A DNA stretch of 64,000 nt from Theocolax elegans (taxonomy: Eukaryota > Arthropoda > Insecta > Hymenoptera > Cerocephalidae): contig CM047425.1 in assembly GCA_026168455.1 (NCBI GenBank), forward strand, positions 6,422,001 to 6,486,000. Reading direction: 5' to 3'. Numbering within the stretch: position 1 is the stretch's first letter; the number at the start of each line of letters is the position of its first letter. Positions 11,454-26,000 of this stretch are shown here, in pieces. Made by a program: the position numbers and the translations under genes. Under the pieces are notes generated by a model. It made no database searches, was not told where the DNA came from, and worked only from the letters and a program-made list of their open reading frames with translations.

Positions 11454-14033
11454 ATGGAGACAAGTTTTGTAGAAGAGCATTCCAATTGGGAAGACATGAA
11501 CAGGTCTGAGGAAATAACAAGCGAGGATCCTTCGGAAAATCCTCAACAAGTTTTAAAAGAATGTCTTGATAGATTTAAAACTTCCGATTACATTATGGAG
11601 CCTGGAATATTTACCCAGCTCAAAAGGTTTATATACTTACTTATTTTATATGAAAGTATTTTTTTATTTGAAAGTGATCAATTTATTTATTTTTACAAAG
11701 GTACTTTCAAGCTGGAGGCAATCCAGAAACTGTGATAGAACTGTTATCACAAAATTATACAGCATGTGCTCAAATGGCAAATTTGTTAGCAGAATGGCTT
11801 ATACTTGCAGGAGTTAAAGTTACCGATGTTCAAGCAATGGTTGAAAATAATTTAAAAGACATGATTCTTAAGACTTTTGATCCTAAGAAAGCTGACAAAA
11901 TTTTCACTGAAGAGGGAGAGGTATTTTTTTTATTTAGTTTTTACTAATTGTACCTATTTGTCATATTTTTTATAATAGTATATATAATAATATAAAATTG
12001 TACAACATCTAGAGTTGCGCATATTAACTTATTGAAAAATATTAATCAATTATTTGTAGACACCAGCATGGTTGACAGAAATGATTCAACATCCAACATG
12101 GCGATCTCTTATATACAGGCTTGCTGAAGAATATCCAGACTGTTTAATGTTGAATTTTACTATAAAAGTAATGCTGATTATATTTTACTAACAATTTTTT
12201 GTTCCTATAAATTATACAAATTATTATTTGTTTCTTTCTAAAAGCTTATTTCTGATGCTGGTTTTCAAGGAGAAATCACAAGTATTTCAACTGCTGCGCA
12301 ACAAATTGAAGTATTTTCTCGTGTATTAAAAACTGCTATTGCTGGATTCCTTCAAAATACTGAAAAATGGCAATCTAGCATCCAAGAGTGTGCTGTTAGT
12401 AGAAATTTATTATCTTTTGTCGTCTTTAACATTTTTATTTACCTATATAATTTTAGAAAATGGTGTGCCATGGACAACATACTTATGTGTACAGTCAAGT
12501 ATTACTTCATATTTTAGCACAGGAACCTAAAGGTGGATTTATGATGAAAAGATTATCCCAAGAAATTACGAAATGTGCACAACAAAAGTAAATTAGCATA
12601 AAATTTTTTGTCTGTAAACGTGAATATTTGTAAATAAGTATTGCTTATTAAAATTAAAATGTTTCTTTTTATAGTAGACATGATGTTACACCAATAACAA
12701 TGGCACTAAATGGTGCAGCTAGTAGTCCAGCAGCTTGTCAAGCATTAGCATCAATGTTATCCAGAAATACATTAAATCCAGCAGATATAACAGTTCTTTT
12801 TAGAAATTATTCATTACCAGAACCACCATCTATAGAATTATTAAGAAACCCACAGTTTCTAGGTGAACATCAGAAAATATCTTAATTAATATTTAACTAT
12901 TATACTTCGTAATACTTTACTAATTATTACATAATTTTATTCAGAACTTTTAGTTGATACATTATTTAAACCAGGAGTTAAAATTAATCCTGAACACAAG
13001 TCAAAATACGTTTACTTATTGGCTTATGCAGCTAGTGTTTATGAAACTTCAACAAAGAAAGGAGCTCAAAGAAAAGTTAATAAAGATGAATTGAAAACTA
13101 CCATTCAAGCTATTGAAAAAGTTCACAATACATGTAACACTAACAAAGGTTCAACAGAACTTATAGCAGAAATAAATACTTTGTATCAATGTATTAGGTA
13201 TAATAAGCAACTTCAAAATTTAATATTTTACATGTTAAAAGATTGTAAAAAACAGTAATATAAGCTAACATTGAATATATATGCTCATTAGGTTTCCAGT
13301 AGTCAGTGTTGGAGTAATAAGGTGGGTGGAATGTACAGTAACAGAACCATCTTACTTCAAATTGTGCACAGAACATTGCCCTATACATTTAGCATTACTA
13401 GATGAGGTTGTATCATGTCATAATTTGTTACATCCAAAAGTTCTTCAATTGCTTATACAGTTATTTGAGAGCAAACAAGGCGAATTAGAAATTTTAGTGC
13501 AGTTGGAAATGAAGAAAATGTTGATCGATAGGATGGTGAATTTACTCAGCAGAGGATGTGTAGTACCTGTAGTTTCGTATATAAAACAATGTTGGCAGCG
13601 TGGAGATACAGACATATCTTTGATAAGATATTTTGTTACAGAGGTACACTTTTTTGTAGATTTTATAAAGGATAAATATATAATAGATCTTCTCAAGCAA
13701 AATTCTGAATAATAATATATGTAGTATTTTAAACTGAATGGTTATGCATTAAAAATATAAGAAATAATTGTTTTGTAGGTTTTGGAAGCAATTGCTCCTC
13801 CTTATTCGTCAGAATTTGTACATTTATTCTTACCTATGGTTGAAAATGAAGAGATAACAGGTACCATGAGAGGAGATGGTGATAATGATCTTGTATCAGA
13901 ATTTATCAGTAAGTATTACAATATTCATGTTTTTACATTTTAATTATCAAATTTTACATTTTCTATTCATTTTACAATTGCTTTTTTTATAATTTCAGTA
14001 TACTGTAAAGCTCAAAATCCAATTGTCAGATAA
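11454..14033 (+). CDS. TH1: Negative elongation factor complex member C/D (NELF-C/D, TH1), complete, ten coding exons
   Basis: NELF-C/D is a core subunit of the negative elongation factor, which holds RNA polymerase II in promoter-proximal pause; it acts in the nucleus with NELF-A, -B and -E. Coding exons read as 11454-11626, 11701-11920, 12060-12167, 12245-12394, 12457-12587, 12675-12862, 12945-13197, 13292-13643, 13779-13908 and 13999-14033. All introns are GT-AG, short (about 60-140 bp) and keep frame. The sum is 1740 nt, or 579 residues, against about 580-590 in human. Family blocks include [85 protein letters not shown] and [14 protein letters not shown]. It ends [14 protein letters not shown], matching the family's short tail. 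ATG 11454 was chosen because translation in frame from it joins the conserved body. A strong acceptor (AG at 11450-11451) sits just before it, implying a spliced 5'UTR. Identification is near certain. Confidence 0.96.
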
Positions 14034-14967
14034 TGAATTTAGGATTGATTTTAATTGATGTAACCAAATAAGTACAAATGGTGAAGTCATTTTCTTTTTT
14101 TATTGTAGAATAGATTAAAATGGAATAGTATAACAACAATTAAATTATTTTCAGAACAATCTGGTGTGCTCTACTGGATGATGATGTTCCATCTAGACAT
14201 TTTCTGAAAAGTAAAAAATAATTGCAATTGTTAGACAAATTTTATAACAATATGTAAAATTATTTGCAAAGACTGAGAAAATTGATTATAATCATCACAC
14301 GCAAGACATATATTAGCAGGAACATCAATAGCATTAAAATTATTGTTAATGTGTTATGACAAAATTGTGTTGACAATTAAATCAAACAAATGTAAATATT
14401 TAAAATAAATATGTAATTTGTAATTTTATAATTTATAATTAACAATATTAATTCAAAATTAATTGAAAAAAAAACTTATCAAAGTATATACCTAATAGCT
14501 GCAAGTAAATTAATGTAATTTTAATTAAAGAAATGATTATAAATTAAGTTAAAATTAAGATTGACATGTTTGCTAATGAAAATAAATAAATATATATATT
14601 TATTACTAATTAAATAATATTTGCATTTAATTTTTATTTAGAAATTCAGTAATTTAATGCAGAATAACATTTTATATCTTAATATAATGAATTTTACTGA
14701 AATTCTTGCAAATACTTCAATAAATGTAAGTATTAATATTTGCAAAATGAATATATTAGGCACTGCAAACTTAGAAATGCATTCCATCATTCTCAATACA
14801 AACTTACTCAATTTATGTTTTGATCGTAAGTTACAACTTTTCAGCTGTAAGATAAAATTTGTATTAAATTAATTCATATTCTATACCTGATGAATAATTG
14901 TATAAATATTTCAACATTTAAATATTTAAAATCAAAATATAGAAAATATTATATTAGAATATGTTTA
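14034..14967. other. Convergent 3' region between NELF-C/D and ATP synthase epsilon
   Basis: This AT-rich non-coding spacer is where two converging transcripts end. A NELF-C/D poly(A) signal candidate lies at 14404-14409. The 71-codon open frame at 14657-14872 looks like chance in AT-rich DNA. Confidence 0.6.
14404..14409 (+). terminator. Candidate poly(A) signal for NELF-C/D
   Basis: AATAAA lies about 370 bases downstream of the NELF-C/D stop codon on the same strand, before the oppositely oriented next gene. Confidence 0.45.
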
Positions 14968-15320
14968 CTAACTGGCTGGTTTTCCATCTTTCCATTGGGT
15001 GAATTTGACATTGGCTTCATCTCGTTTTGCAGCCTCAACTCTTAGGTCAGCTTTTAAAGCTTGTCGAACAAGCTTGGCAGCAATTTGTGAATAGTTGATG
15101 TAGCTAAAATAGCAAAATAATAGTATTATTAAAAGATCTGTAAATAACAATTTTAATAATTGGAAAAAAAATTTTTTTACATTACATAACAAGTGGATAA
15201 GTAGAAAAGTGAATAAATATTATTTCAACTATTCAATGAATGTTATATATAATAATTTTAATAAATACATATTTGTATATCGATTGCTTACTTTAAACCT
15301 GCTTGCCTCCACGCCGACAT
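14968..15320 (-). CDS. sun: ATP synthase subunit epsilon, mitochondrial (stunted homologue), two exons
   Basis: This is the small epsilon subunit of the mitochondrial F1 ATP synthase central stalk; in Drosophila a secreted form of the homologue (stunted) is also a ligand of the Methuselah receptor. Exon 1 is 15320-15292 (MSAWRQAGL plus two bases) and exon 2 is 15103-14968, separated by a GT-AG intron of 188 bp. The spliced 165 nt encode 54 residues: the N-terminal MSAWRQAGLNYINYSQIAAK block is the family signature, followed by LVRQALKADLRVEAAKRD and a C-terminus near KFTQWKDGKPAS. Insect homologues are of similar length. The gene is too small to show as one open frame. It diverges from TRIP4 and converges on NELF-C/D. 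Confidence 0.95.
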
Positions 15321-15959
15321 TTTAACTTATCTTTTTATTAATATTAAATTTTCAATAGAATACAGAAATGGTTAGGTTCAGTTTCTCTTGCACATTGGCC
15401 GAATTTCGCACCTATGTGAAGTTTGCCGTTAGAAAGCAGACACTATTATGATGTGCATGGACGAATAAATCGATAGTCACAAATTTGAAGATAGGCACTT
15501 AATTAATGTATAATTTGAAAAATATAAAATAAATAAAGGGTATAATATTATATTTGATAAATAATTTATTTATTATTTGAAATAGTTCCATTTTATTTTG
15601 AAGAATTAGTAGTTTATTTAATATATGTTAATTAAGATATCAACATACTGAATAATATTTTAAATTAATTTATAATTACAAGTGTAAGTGTAAAAATTTC
15701 TACGATATAATTATAATACGTACTTATATGAAATGAAAGTACGATTTTTCTTTTAGATTGTGACATTTGTGACACCTTCGATTACAATAATAAGTTCAAA
15801 ACGTGAATTATTATACTTAGTAGTCAATAATTCCGGGAAGCGCTGAATTCCGTGTATAACCTATATTATGTAAAATCTATATCTCTACTCTTTATATTTG
15901 CGAGTCTAATATTTATTAGAACTGCCATTCGACAAATTTGAATAATATTATTGAAAAAC
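15321..15959. promoter_or_regulatory. Bidirectional promoter region between ATP synthase epsilon and TRIP4
   Basis: The start codons of two divergent genes are 640 bp apart, so both promoters must lie here unless 5'UTR introns intervene. An AACCTAACC motif (complement of 15370-15379) lies 50-59 bases upstream of the epsilon start. No clear TATA box was picked out. Confidence 0.6.
15370..15379 (-). promoter_or_regulatory. AACCTAACC motif upstream of ATP synthase epsilon
   Basis: GGTTAGGTTC on the + strand reads GAACCTAACC on the gene's strand, 50-59 bases from its ATG. It could lie in the core promoter or the 5'UTR. Confidence 0.5.
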
Positions 15960-17150
15960 ATGGATAAAAGAAGAAAAGGCGGAAAGAAAAACGCAAAAAA
16001 ATCTACTTTGTCAGATGAAATTGTTCGTCAATTATGTGATTGTGAAGCAACAAAGCATTCGTTAGTAAATAATTGTATAAATTGTGGAAGAATTGTATGT
16101 TTGAGCGAAGGACCAGGACCATGCTTTTTTTGTGGATTTAATGTAACTTATGATAATGAGCCAATTGTTGCTCCAAATTTTACAAAAAATTCAGATAATA
16201 AAAATAAAAGTATTTACAATAGTAAAAGCAATTCGAATTTAGAATCAAATGAAACATTAAAATTAAGAGATAGATTGCTTGAATTTGATAAAGACTGTGC
16301 TAGTAGAACAAGTGTAATTGATGATGAATGTGATTACTTCCAAGCTAATAACACATGGTTGACTAAAAGTCAACGAGAACAGTGGCAAAAGCTAGAAACT
16401 AAAATTCAAGAAGAAAAGCATAAATCACGCTTTCAGCAAAAGCTTTCTGTAGATTTTACTGGTCGTGTACATGTAGAACAGGAAGATCCTTTGGAACTTC
16501 TTAAACAAATGAATTCCATTCAAGATAATAGAAATTTTGATTTCAAATCCTCTGGTAATCAGTATCAATCATTCAAGGGACCTGTGTACATGAGCGATGT
16601 TACATTACCATCTAATATTTCAGAGAATGATAATGTTGACCATATTTCTAATCGAATTCAAGATAAAGGGTATTTAGAAATATCAGATCAAGGTGTATGT
16701 CTAAGTATGCATCAACCATATGCTTCTTTACTTGTAAGAGGTATTAAAACTACTGAAGGGCGTACATGGTACACATCTCATAGAGGTAGGCTTTGGATAG
16801 CATCAACGGTGAGACAACCTAAAAAAGAGGAAATAGAAGCACTTGAAAATATGTATAGATTAACTGGTACTGATGATTCTCAATTTCCTAAATCGTATCC
16901 AACTGGCTGTTTGCTTGGATGTGTTACTGTTACTGATGTTTTGCCTCAAGAAGAATATGAAAAATTATATGCAGACAAAACTGACAGTCCTTATCTATTT
17001 ATATGTGAAAACTTTTTTGAATTGCCCATAAAGTACCCCATACAAGGGAAACACAAAATATATAAATTAGAAAGTGTTATCCATCGTGCTGCAGTGACTT
17101 GTTTAGAAAAGTTGTTCTTGCAAATGTCAAATGCTGAACATTCTACATAA
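15960..17150 (+). CDS. TRIP4: Activating signal cointegrator 1 homologue (TRIP4/ASC-1), short N-terminus, single exon
   Basis: TRIP4/ASC-1 is the scaffold of the ASC-1 complex, with roles in transcriptional coactivation and in ribosome and alkylation-damage responses alongside ASCC1-3. This uninterrupted frame encodes 396 residues. Residues 1-20 are lysine/arginine-rich. A C2HC5-type zinc-binding region spans about residues 26-59 (C26, C28, H33, C39, C42, C47, C55, C58), with the signature NNCINCGRIVC followed by GPGPCFFCG. A middle region contains LLEFDKDCASRTSVIDDECDY and VDFTGR blocks shared with the vertebrate protein. The C-terminal ASCH domain, about 240-380, shows CLSMHQPYASLLVRGIK, EGRTWYTSHRGRLWIAS and YPTGCLLGCV. 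Human TRIP4 is 581 residues and has roughly 150 residues before the zinc region; those are missing here. ATG 15960 is preceded by an in-frame TGA at 15939-15941 with no AG acceptor between, so no upstream exon can join in frame at this ATG. Confidence 0.93.
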   Translation: MDKRRKGGKKNAKKSTLSDEIVRQLCDCEATKHSLVNNCINCGRIVCLSEGPGPCFFCGFNVTYDNEPIVAPNFTKNSDNKNKSIYNSKSNSNLESNETLKLRDRLLEFDKDCASRTSVIDDECDYFQANNTWLTKSQREQWQKLETKIQEEKHKSRFQQKLSVDFTGRVHVEQEDPLELLKQMNSIQDNRNFDFKSSGNQYQSFKGPVYMSDVTLPSNISENDNVDHISNRIQDKGYLEISDQGVCLSMHQPYASLLVRGIKTTEGRTWYTSHRGRLWIASTVRQPKKEEIEALENMYRLTGTDDSQFPKSYPTGCLLGCVTVTDVLPQEEYEKLYADKTDSPYLFICENFFELPIKYPIQGKHKIYKLESVIHRAAVTCLEKLFLQMSNAEHST

Positions 17151-17215
17151 CTTAAGAGTATAAGATTGTTAATATTTTTATAATTTATTAATATACATAT
17201 TGTTCAATAAAAAGT

Positions 17216-17221
17216 TATAAT
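17216..17221 (+). terminator. Candidate poly(A) signal for TRIP4
   Basis: AATAAA lies 66 bases after the TRIP4 stop codon, a normal distance for a short insect 3'UTR. It falls between two convergent genes. Confidence 0.6.
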
Positions 17222-17435
17222 TATATAAATAAAAATAAACTAAATTAAATAAATATAAAATGTTATTTAATTATAAATTAATATATAAGATAAGGTAGTA
17301 ATAAGTCATCTATAATACAAATTGCAGAATATTTAATAATATCCAAATATAGTCAAAAGGTATACATGGTACAAATGGTATATTATATTTACATATACTG
17401 TTACAAAATTATGTAATAAATACTTATTTTGACAA

Positions 17436-21082
<3,647 letters not shown>

Positions 21083-21757
21083 GGGGACAGTCTGTTTAAA
21101 ATAAATTTGCTGCAATTTTTAACATATATATTATACGTCTATAGTCGATGCTTAAAATTAGTAGTGATTTGCATTTTCATTTTAATACTTCGCATTTGCA
21201 TAAATATATAGTCATTTTGATATAATCTTTGAAAACAGTAGCAAAGCTTAATAGGAAAATATGCAATCTGAGTTTCGTAGGAAGCAGCGTTAATCCTGCA
21301 AGTATTACATATCAAATAGTACAGTTATGCCTATTCATTCATTTAGTTTTCATTTGTTCCAACTCATCGGCAGTTTCTTTGAAATATATTATTTTTCACA
21401 GTTAAATAAGATGTACGTTGTATAACATATTCAGATGTGCGTGGAATAATAATTTTAAGCACATGTTTGATTTTTCTTGCTAACGTGGTGGTAACTTATA
21501 TATTTGCAAGAAAAATAATGATACATTGTCAGACAGTCTTGTATTATTAGAAGTAAAGAATATCTTTCGTAACAATTAAACGCTTGTTCACATTGAGAAT
21601 ATAAATATACAATTATAAAATTTAAGTAAATATTACTTTATTAACTTGAAATATATATCAAAGCAATTCAACGTAACGAAACTGTTATGTAATAGTTACT
21701 TAAATTTAACATATAGAATTTTGTAACGCACGTAACGTTTCAACCTCAACTGTCCCC
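21083..21757. mobile_element. TTAA-flanked inverted-repeat element with GGGGACAGT ends
   Basis: The element is 675 bp, bounded by TTAA on both sides (21079-21082 and 21758-21761), with perfect 9-bp terminal inverted repeats GGGGACAGT. It has no transposase frame and the interior is AT-rich. The TTAA target site points to a piggyBac-like mechanism, but the short inverted repeat makes this less certain than the other copies. The ends differ from the GGGATGT family at 10345 and 49447. Confidence 0.6.
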
Positions 21758-21900
21758 TTAAAAAGTGCATCGCGCGCATCGATAATTGTATATTATCACA
21801 TTGAATAAACGTTTCGTCGTAGCTCCATGTACAATATATTAAAATTGCCAAATAACAGACAATCACTATACTTACATTAAATATTGTGCGACAAATTTTT

Positions 21901-21901
<1 letters not shown>

Positions 21902-21935
<34 letters not shown>
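21902..21935. repeat. (ATT)n microsatellite
   Basis: A run of about eleven ATT triplets. On the opposite strand it reads as poly-asparagine in a spurious frame. Confidence 0.9.
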
Positions 21936-22619
21936 TCTGTTACTCGGTGTACGCGCGTGTAAGCACGAATTATACAAATATTCATACATTGTGTATATAC
22001 ACTGAAATAATATAACTATATATAATTATTATTTTTGGAATGACAGCGAATCGGAATCTAACAGATAACTGAAACTTCACGTTTCTTATTTTTTTATTTT
22101 TCAATTTTTACAATTCTAGCATACTGGTCCCATTGGTGCAAGTATATATATTTATATATTTATTTTATTTTTTTTTATCCCTCGTCAGCGTTGTTTACGA
22201 ATCAGTCTCTCACTCATTTATTCATCTATATTATGTAAGATTTCGATAGAATTGAAAGGTCTTTTTTTAATAGTATTATGTTTTAAGTTAATTTTGGATG
22301 AGTTAATGTATAATTAATATAAATTATTACTGTTGATGCGTACAGTAACTTAGTATCAGATAGAATATATGTGCAAGTCAAAAAAACGCGTGTCAATTAA
22401 TTATTAATTCATTAATTAATATGTATTTTTTTCAATAAATCTCCTATCGCCAATTTTTTCATTATATTAATTAAAAATAAAATTGCTTTTGAAATGTATT
22501 ATTATTTTTATTAATTAACTGTATGCGCATATTTAAAAACTTTAAGCTCACGCAAAGGTCAACAAATTAATTTGAAAATTTGTTTTAATTTAATTTGTAG
22601 TTGTTAGTTGATAAAAAAA

Positions 22620-23060
22620 AAGTTAAGGTAAATTTGGTGAGAAACAACCAGCCAAAACAGTAAGTATCGGGCAGAGAAAGACGAAATATTTTTTAGCTTT
22701 TAACGAAATGAAGTGTCAATTAGAAGGCTCGATATCGAGACCATTGGTTGCAAATCGTCATCGAGCCGTAGGTTACCTCTAAAAAGAATTTTTCTTTAGA
22801 GGATCGCCCTTGCAGTACAGAACAACACGAAAACTAAGGGGTACGTCTTTTCTTGGCCCATCAAGTTACCCTAAGGGGTAGTCCAATGCGAGGAGAACAC
22901 TGATGGGGAGGGACGAATTTGCGCACAAGAGCAAATCTAGATACGTTTCCATTAGGTTATTCGATAAAGATGACTTGAGATGTGTATTGCACTGTCGGAT
23001 CGAGAGTTATTCTATTGGGTTGGTTCTGTGTGTTAAAGTTAAATTTTGGTTAAATTAAGA
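22620..23060. other. GC-richer non-coding island
   Basis: This is noticeably less AT-biased than its surroundings, with no frame longer than a few dozen codons and no family match I can make. It could be a 5'UTR exon, a non-coding RNA exon or a conserved regulatory element. Confidence 0.3.
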
Positions 23061-26000
23061 GTATAATTCATTCTATATATATATATACTCGAGCTGCCCT
23101 ATTCCGAGGAAGGTCTGGGATTTATTTTCAATAAAGTATAACATGGTGGACGCGTTATACGTGTTAAAATTTTAAACAAAGAAAATTAATCGGATAACCA
23201 AGCATAAATTGACCTTTCACATACACGCACATACTCACGCAAGCATAACATACGAACGCATATTATACGCAATAATAGATGTGTGTATACATGTATACAA
23301 ATATATTACGTACGTACACCTAGACCTATAGGTATATATAGTCCGTAGATGCACATAATAATATTCTCCAAGAGTTTACCCGGTTTAGCAAGCTAATGTA
23401 GGCAAAGGTATCTCGGGTAAAAAAACGTAGACGACGTAGAAAAAACATGTGCAGCATTCCCTCCACTCTCGTTTTACACGTGTACCTCTATATTTATGCA
23501 TATGCATACATACATCTATTTTATTATACACCCTCAAAAAAATTTTAATCCGACTTCTTGCATTTCCCTAAAAATCACAATCTAATACATTAATAACCGT
23601 TACTCGGAGTAATCACAGTTTGACAGAAGGCGTTTAGTACAATCATTTTTTTTTTCATCCCCCTACATTTATTATTATTATTTTTTTTTATTTCCATCCG
23701 CACCTCGATCGTGGTAATATTTTTCTTTTTATTACGTAATATTTTACACACCTACGCCGCGGCGATACTTTTTTCCGCACCGTATTTATTTTATACACAA
23801 CAATGATATTAAGATATATATATGTGTATGTTATACTTCGGAAGAATTATTTACATTCGAGATGTACGAATCACGTTATTTCGTTATCTCTTAATTCATG
23901 TCCATTTTTTTTTCGCAACGTGTTACGTCGCGTTTTATTTTTCATTACAACGTGGTCTTTTATCGAAGAGTATCAAACGTCGGCCGAGATTCTTTTTAAT
24001 CTTTTCAAGGCTGCTTTAAAGTATGTATGTATGTATATATCGTGTAATAAAGATATGTCGTCGATCAAAGAAATATTGATTTTGATATTTAGCTTTTTTT
24101 TTTAAATGAGCGCGAATATTTCTTTTAGTTTTTGCGTATCCAAATAGACTTGATACGTGATATTATTAACCAATAGCGATGAAATTTATGATAACTGTTT
24201 GTGAAAATAATTTTATATAATCAGTCGTTACAATTGTGCAAATGTATATATAGTTTACAGTCAGTTAATTTGTTAGACGTTGTAGTAACTTTATTAGTAT
24301 TTAAAAACAGACTCGAAGTTTTATAGTCACATTTTGTTATACTTAGAAGTTTAAGTTTACTCGTATGCACAGCAATATTTCATTAGCAAATAATATTAAT
24401 TTCTAAAATTGAATGTTGACGCGAATATAATAAGGAATCGTAGAAAATATTAGAATATTAAAAATGGTTGATCAATTAGATATACTTATACGTCTCGTTG
24501 AAAAATAATTTTGAATTAAAACTGTACCAGTTAAAATATTCTCGAGAGCTTATCGCAATTTTGTGTCTCTAAGAAACTCGAGAAAAAGATGCTCCTGAAA
24601 AAAAATTATTTCGATTGCGAACATAAGAAAAACAATCCGAAAGTCTCATTCTCCGGGAGAAAGATGCGAAAAGCTACGAAAAAAGAAAAAAGCGCGGTCA
24701 GTCGAGCAAAGCTTAGCGTACGCTGGGAAAATTGCGAGTCCTCCCACGAGACTCCTTATAATTCCTCCTCGCGTTCCCAGTCGCTGAAGGGACGTGCTTT
24801 ATTAAAACGACCCCAGGTAAAATTAGTAGGCGAGCCGAATTACAGAGGGGGAGGAAGAAGAGATGGTTAAGAGCAGCTAAAATCACTGTCATTATTGGTT
24901 AACCACGCGTCACGCGTCACGAGCCTGGGACCAATTTCGTTTTTACTTTATTCCTCGAGTTTTTACTGACAATCGATGTTTTGCATGGGAATTTTCGTCG
25001 GAGAAGTTTGACAGGTTGTAAGTTGGTCGGATTACGTTGATTAAAGTTACAATGTATATTGAAATTCTCTGCTTTAATAATTGAATATATATACTCTATA
25101 AAAATGAAATAGTGACAAGTCGGTCACTGTCACGAAATAAGTGAATATTCACTATTAAAATAGTAAATACTGACTAATTGAACTAGTAAAAATTCACTAT
25201 TTTGTGATTGTGACCGACTTATCGCTATATTTTTAGTGATTATTCACTAATTCACATTTGAAAGATATATATTCTTATAAATTCATTATTACTTGTGACT
25301 TCAGCAATTGAAAACTTACTGTAATACTCACTGTAAATTATCAATGTTAATTTAGCCTGTCAACTAGCTTCGATTAATTTAATTAGTAACCAAATATCCT
25401 TCTTTTTTTCTTATCTATGTATTTGCAGCGATTACCAATCAATTTTATAACTATAAGTTAATTTTGAGTGAATATTCGAGTTAATTAATGGGCCACTTGA
25501 CTCGGACAGGTTGTATTTCGCGCTTAATTGAGATGGTTGTTAAATTAAGCGTGATAATATATTACTCTTTTGCGTAATTGGAAACTGCACAAAATTAACA
25601 GAGTATTTATGTAGATTTGTCACGGGAAATGCTAAACGCTCATCATTTAGTTATGACAGTGATTTATTTTTCTGCTTTATCAGGCATAAAATACATCCGT
25701 AAGAAAAACATATATTTTTGCATTTTGGAACATGTGTTTAAAATTTTACGGAAATTTCATTACTATATGATGTAAAGTCGATTAACAAATGGACTGACAC
25801 CGCAGGTAGGGAATAGAGTTAAAACGCGAATCGTTAAATCGGAAAATTAAAAAAGCACTTAGTTCCCCATGTCTTGAGGTATAAATCGGTAAAAGCAAAG
25901 CGATCTACCTCCTGTAAACGAAGAGGAAAAAAGAAAAAAAAGAAGGTTTACATCACTTAAAAGCATCGGTGAAAAACAAGAGGGGAGAGAAAAAAAAAGT

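Noticed and set aside
24589..24870. 93-codon basic frame on the + strand
   Set aside because: No domain, no splice context and biased composition; likely chance in a GC-richer patch.
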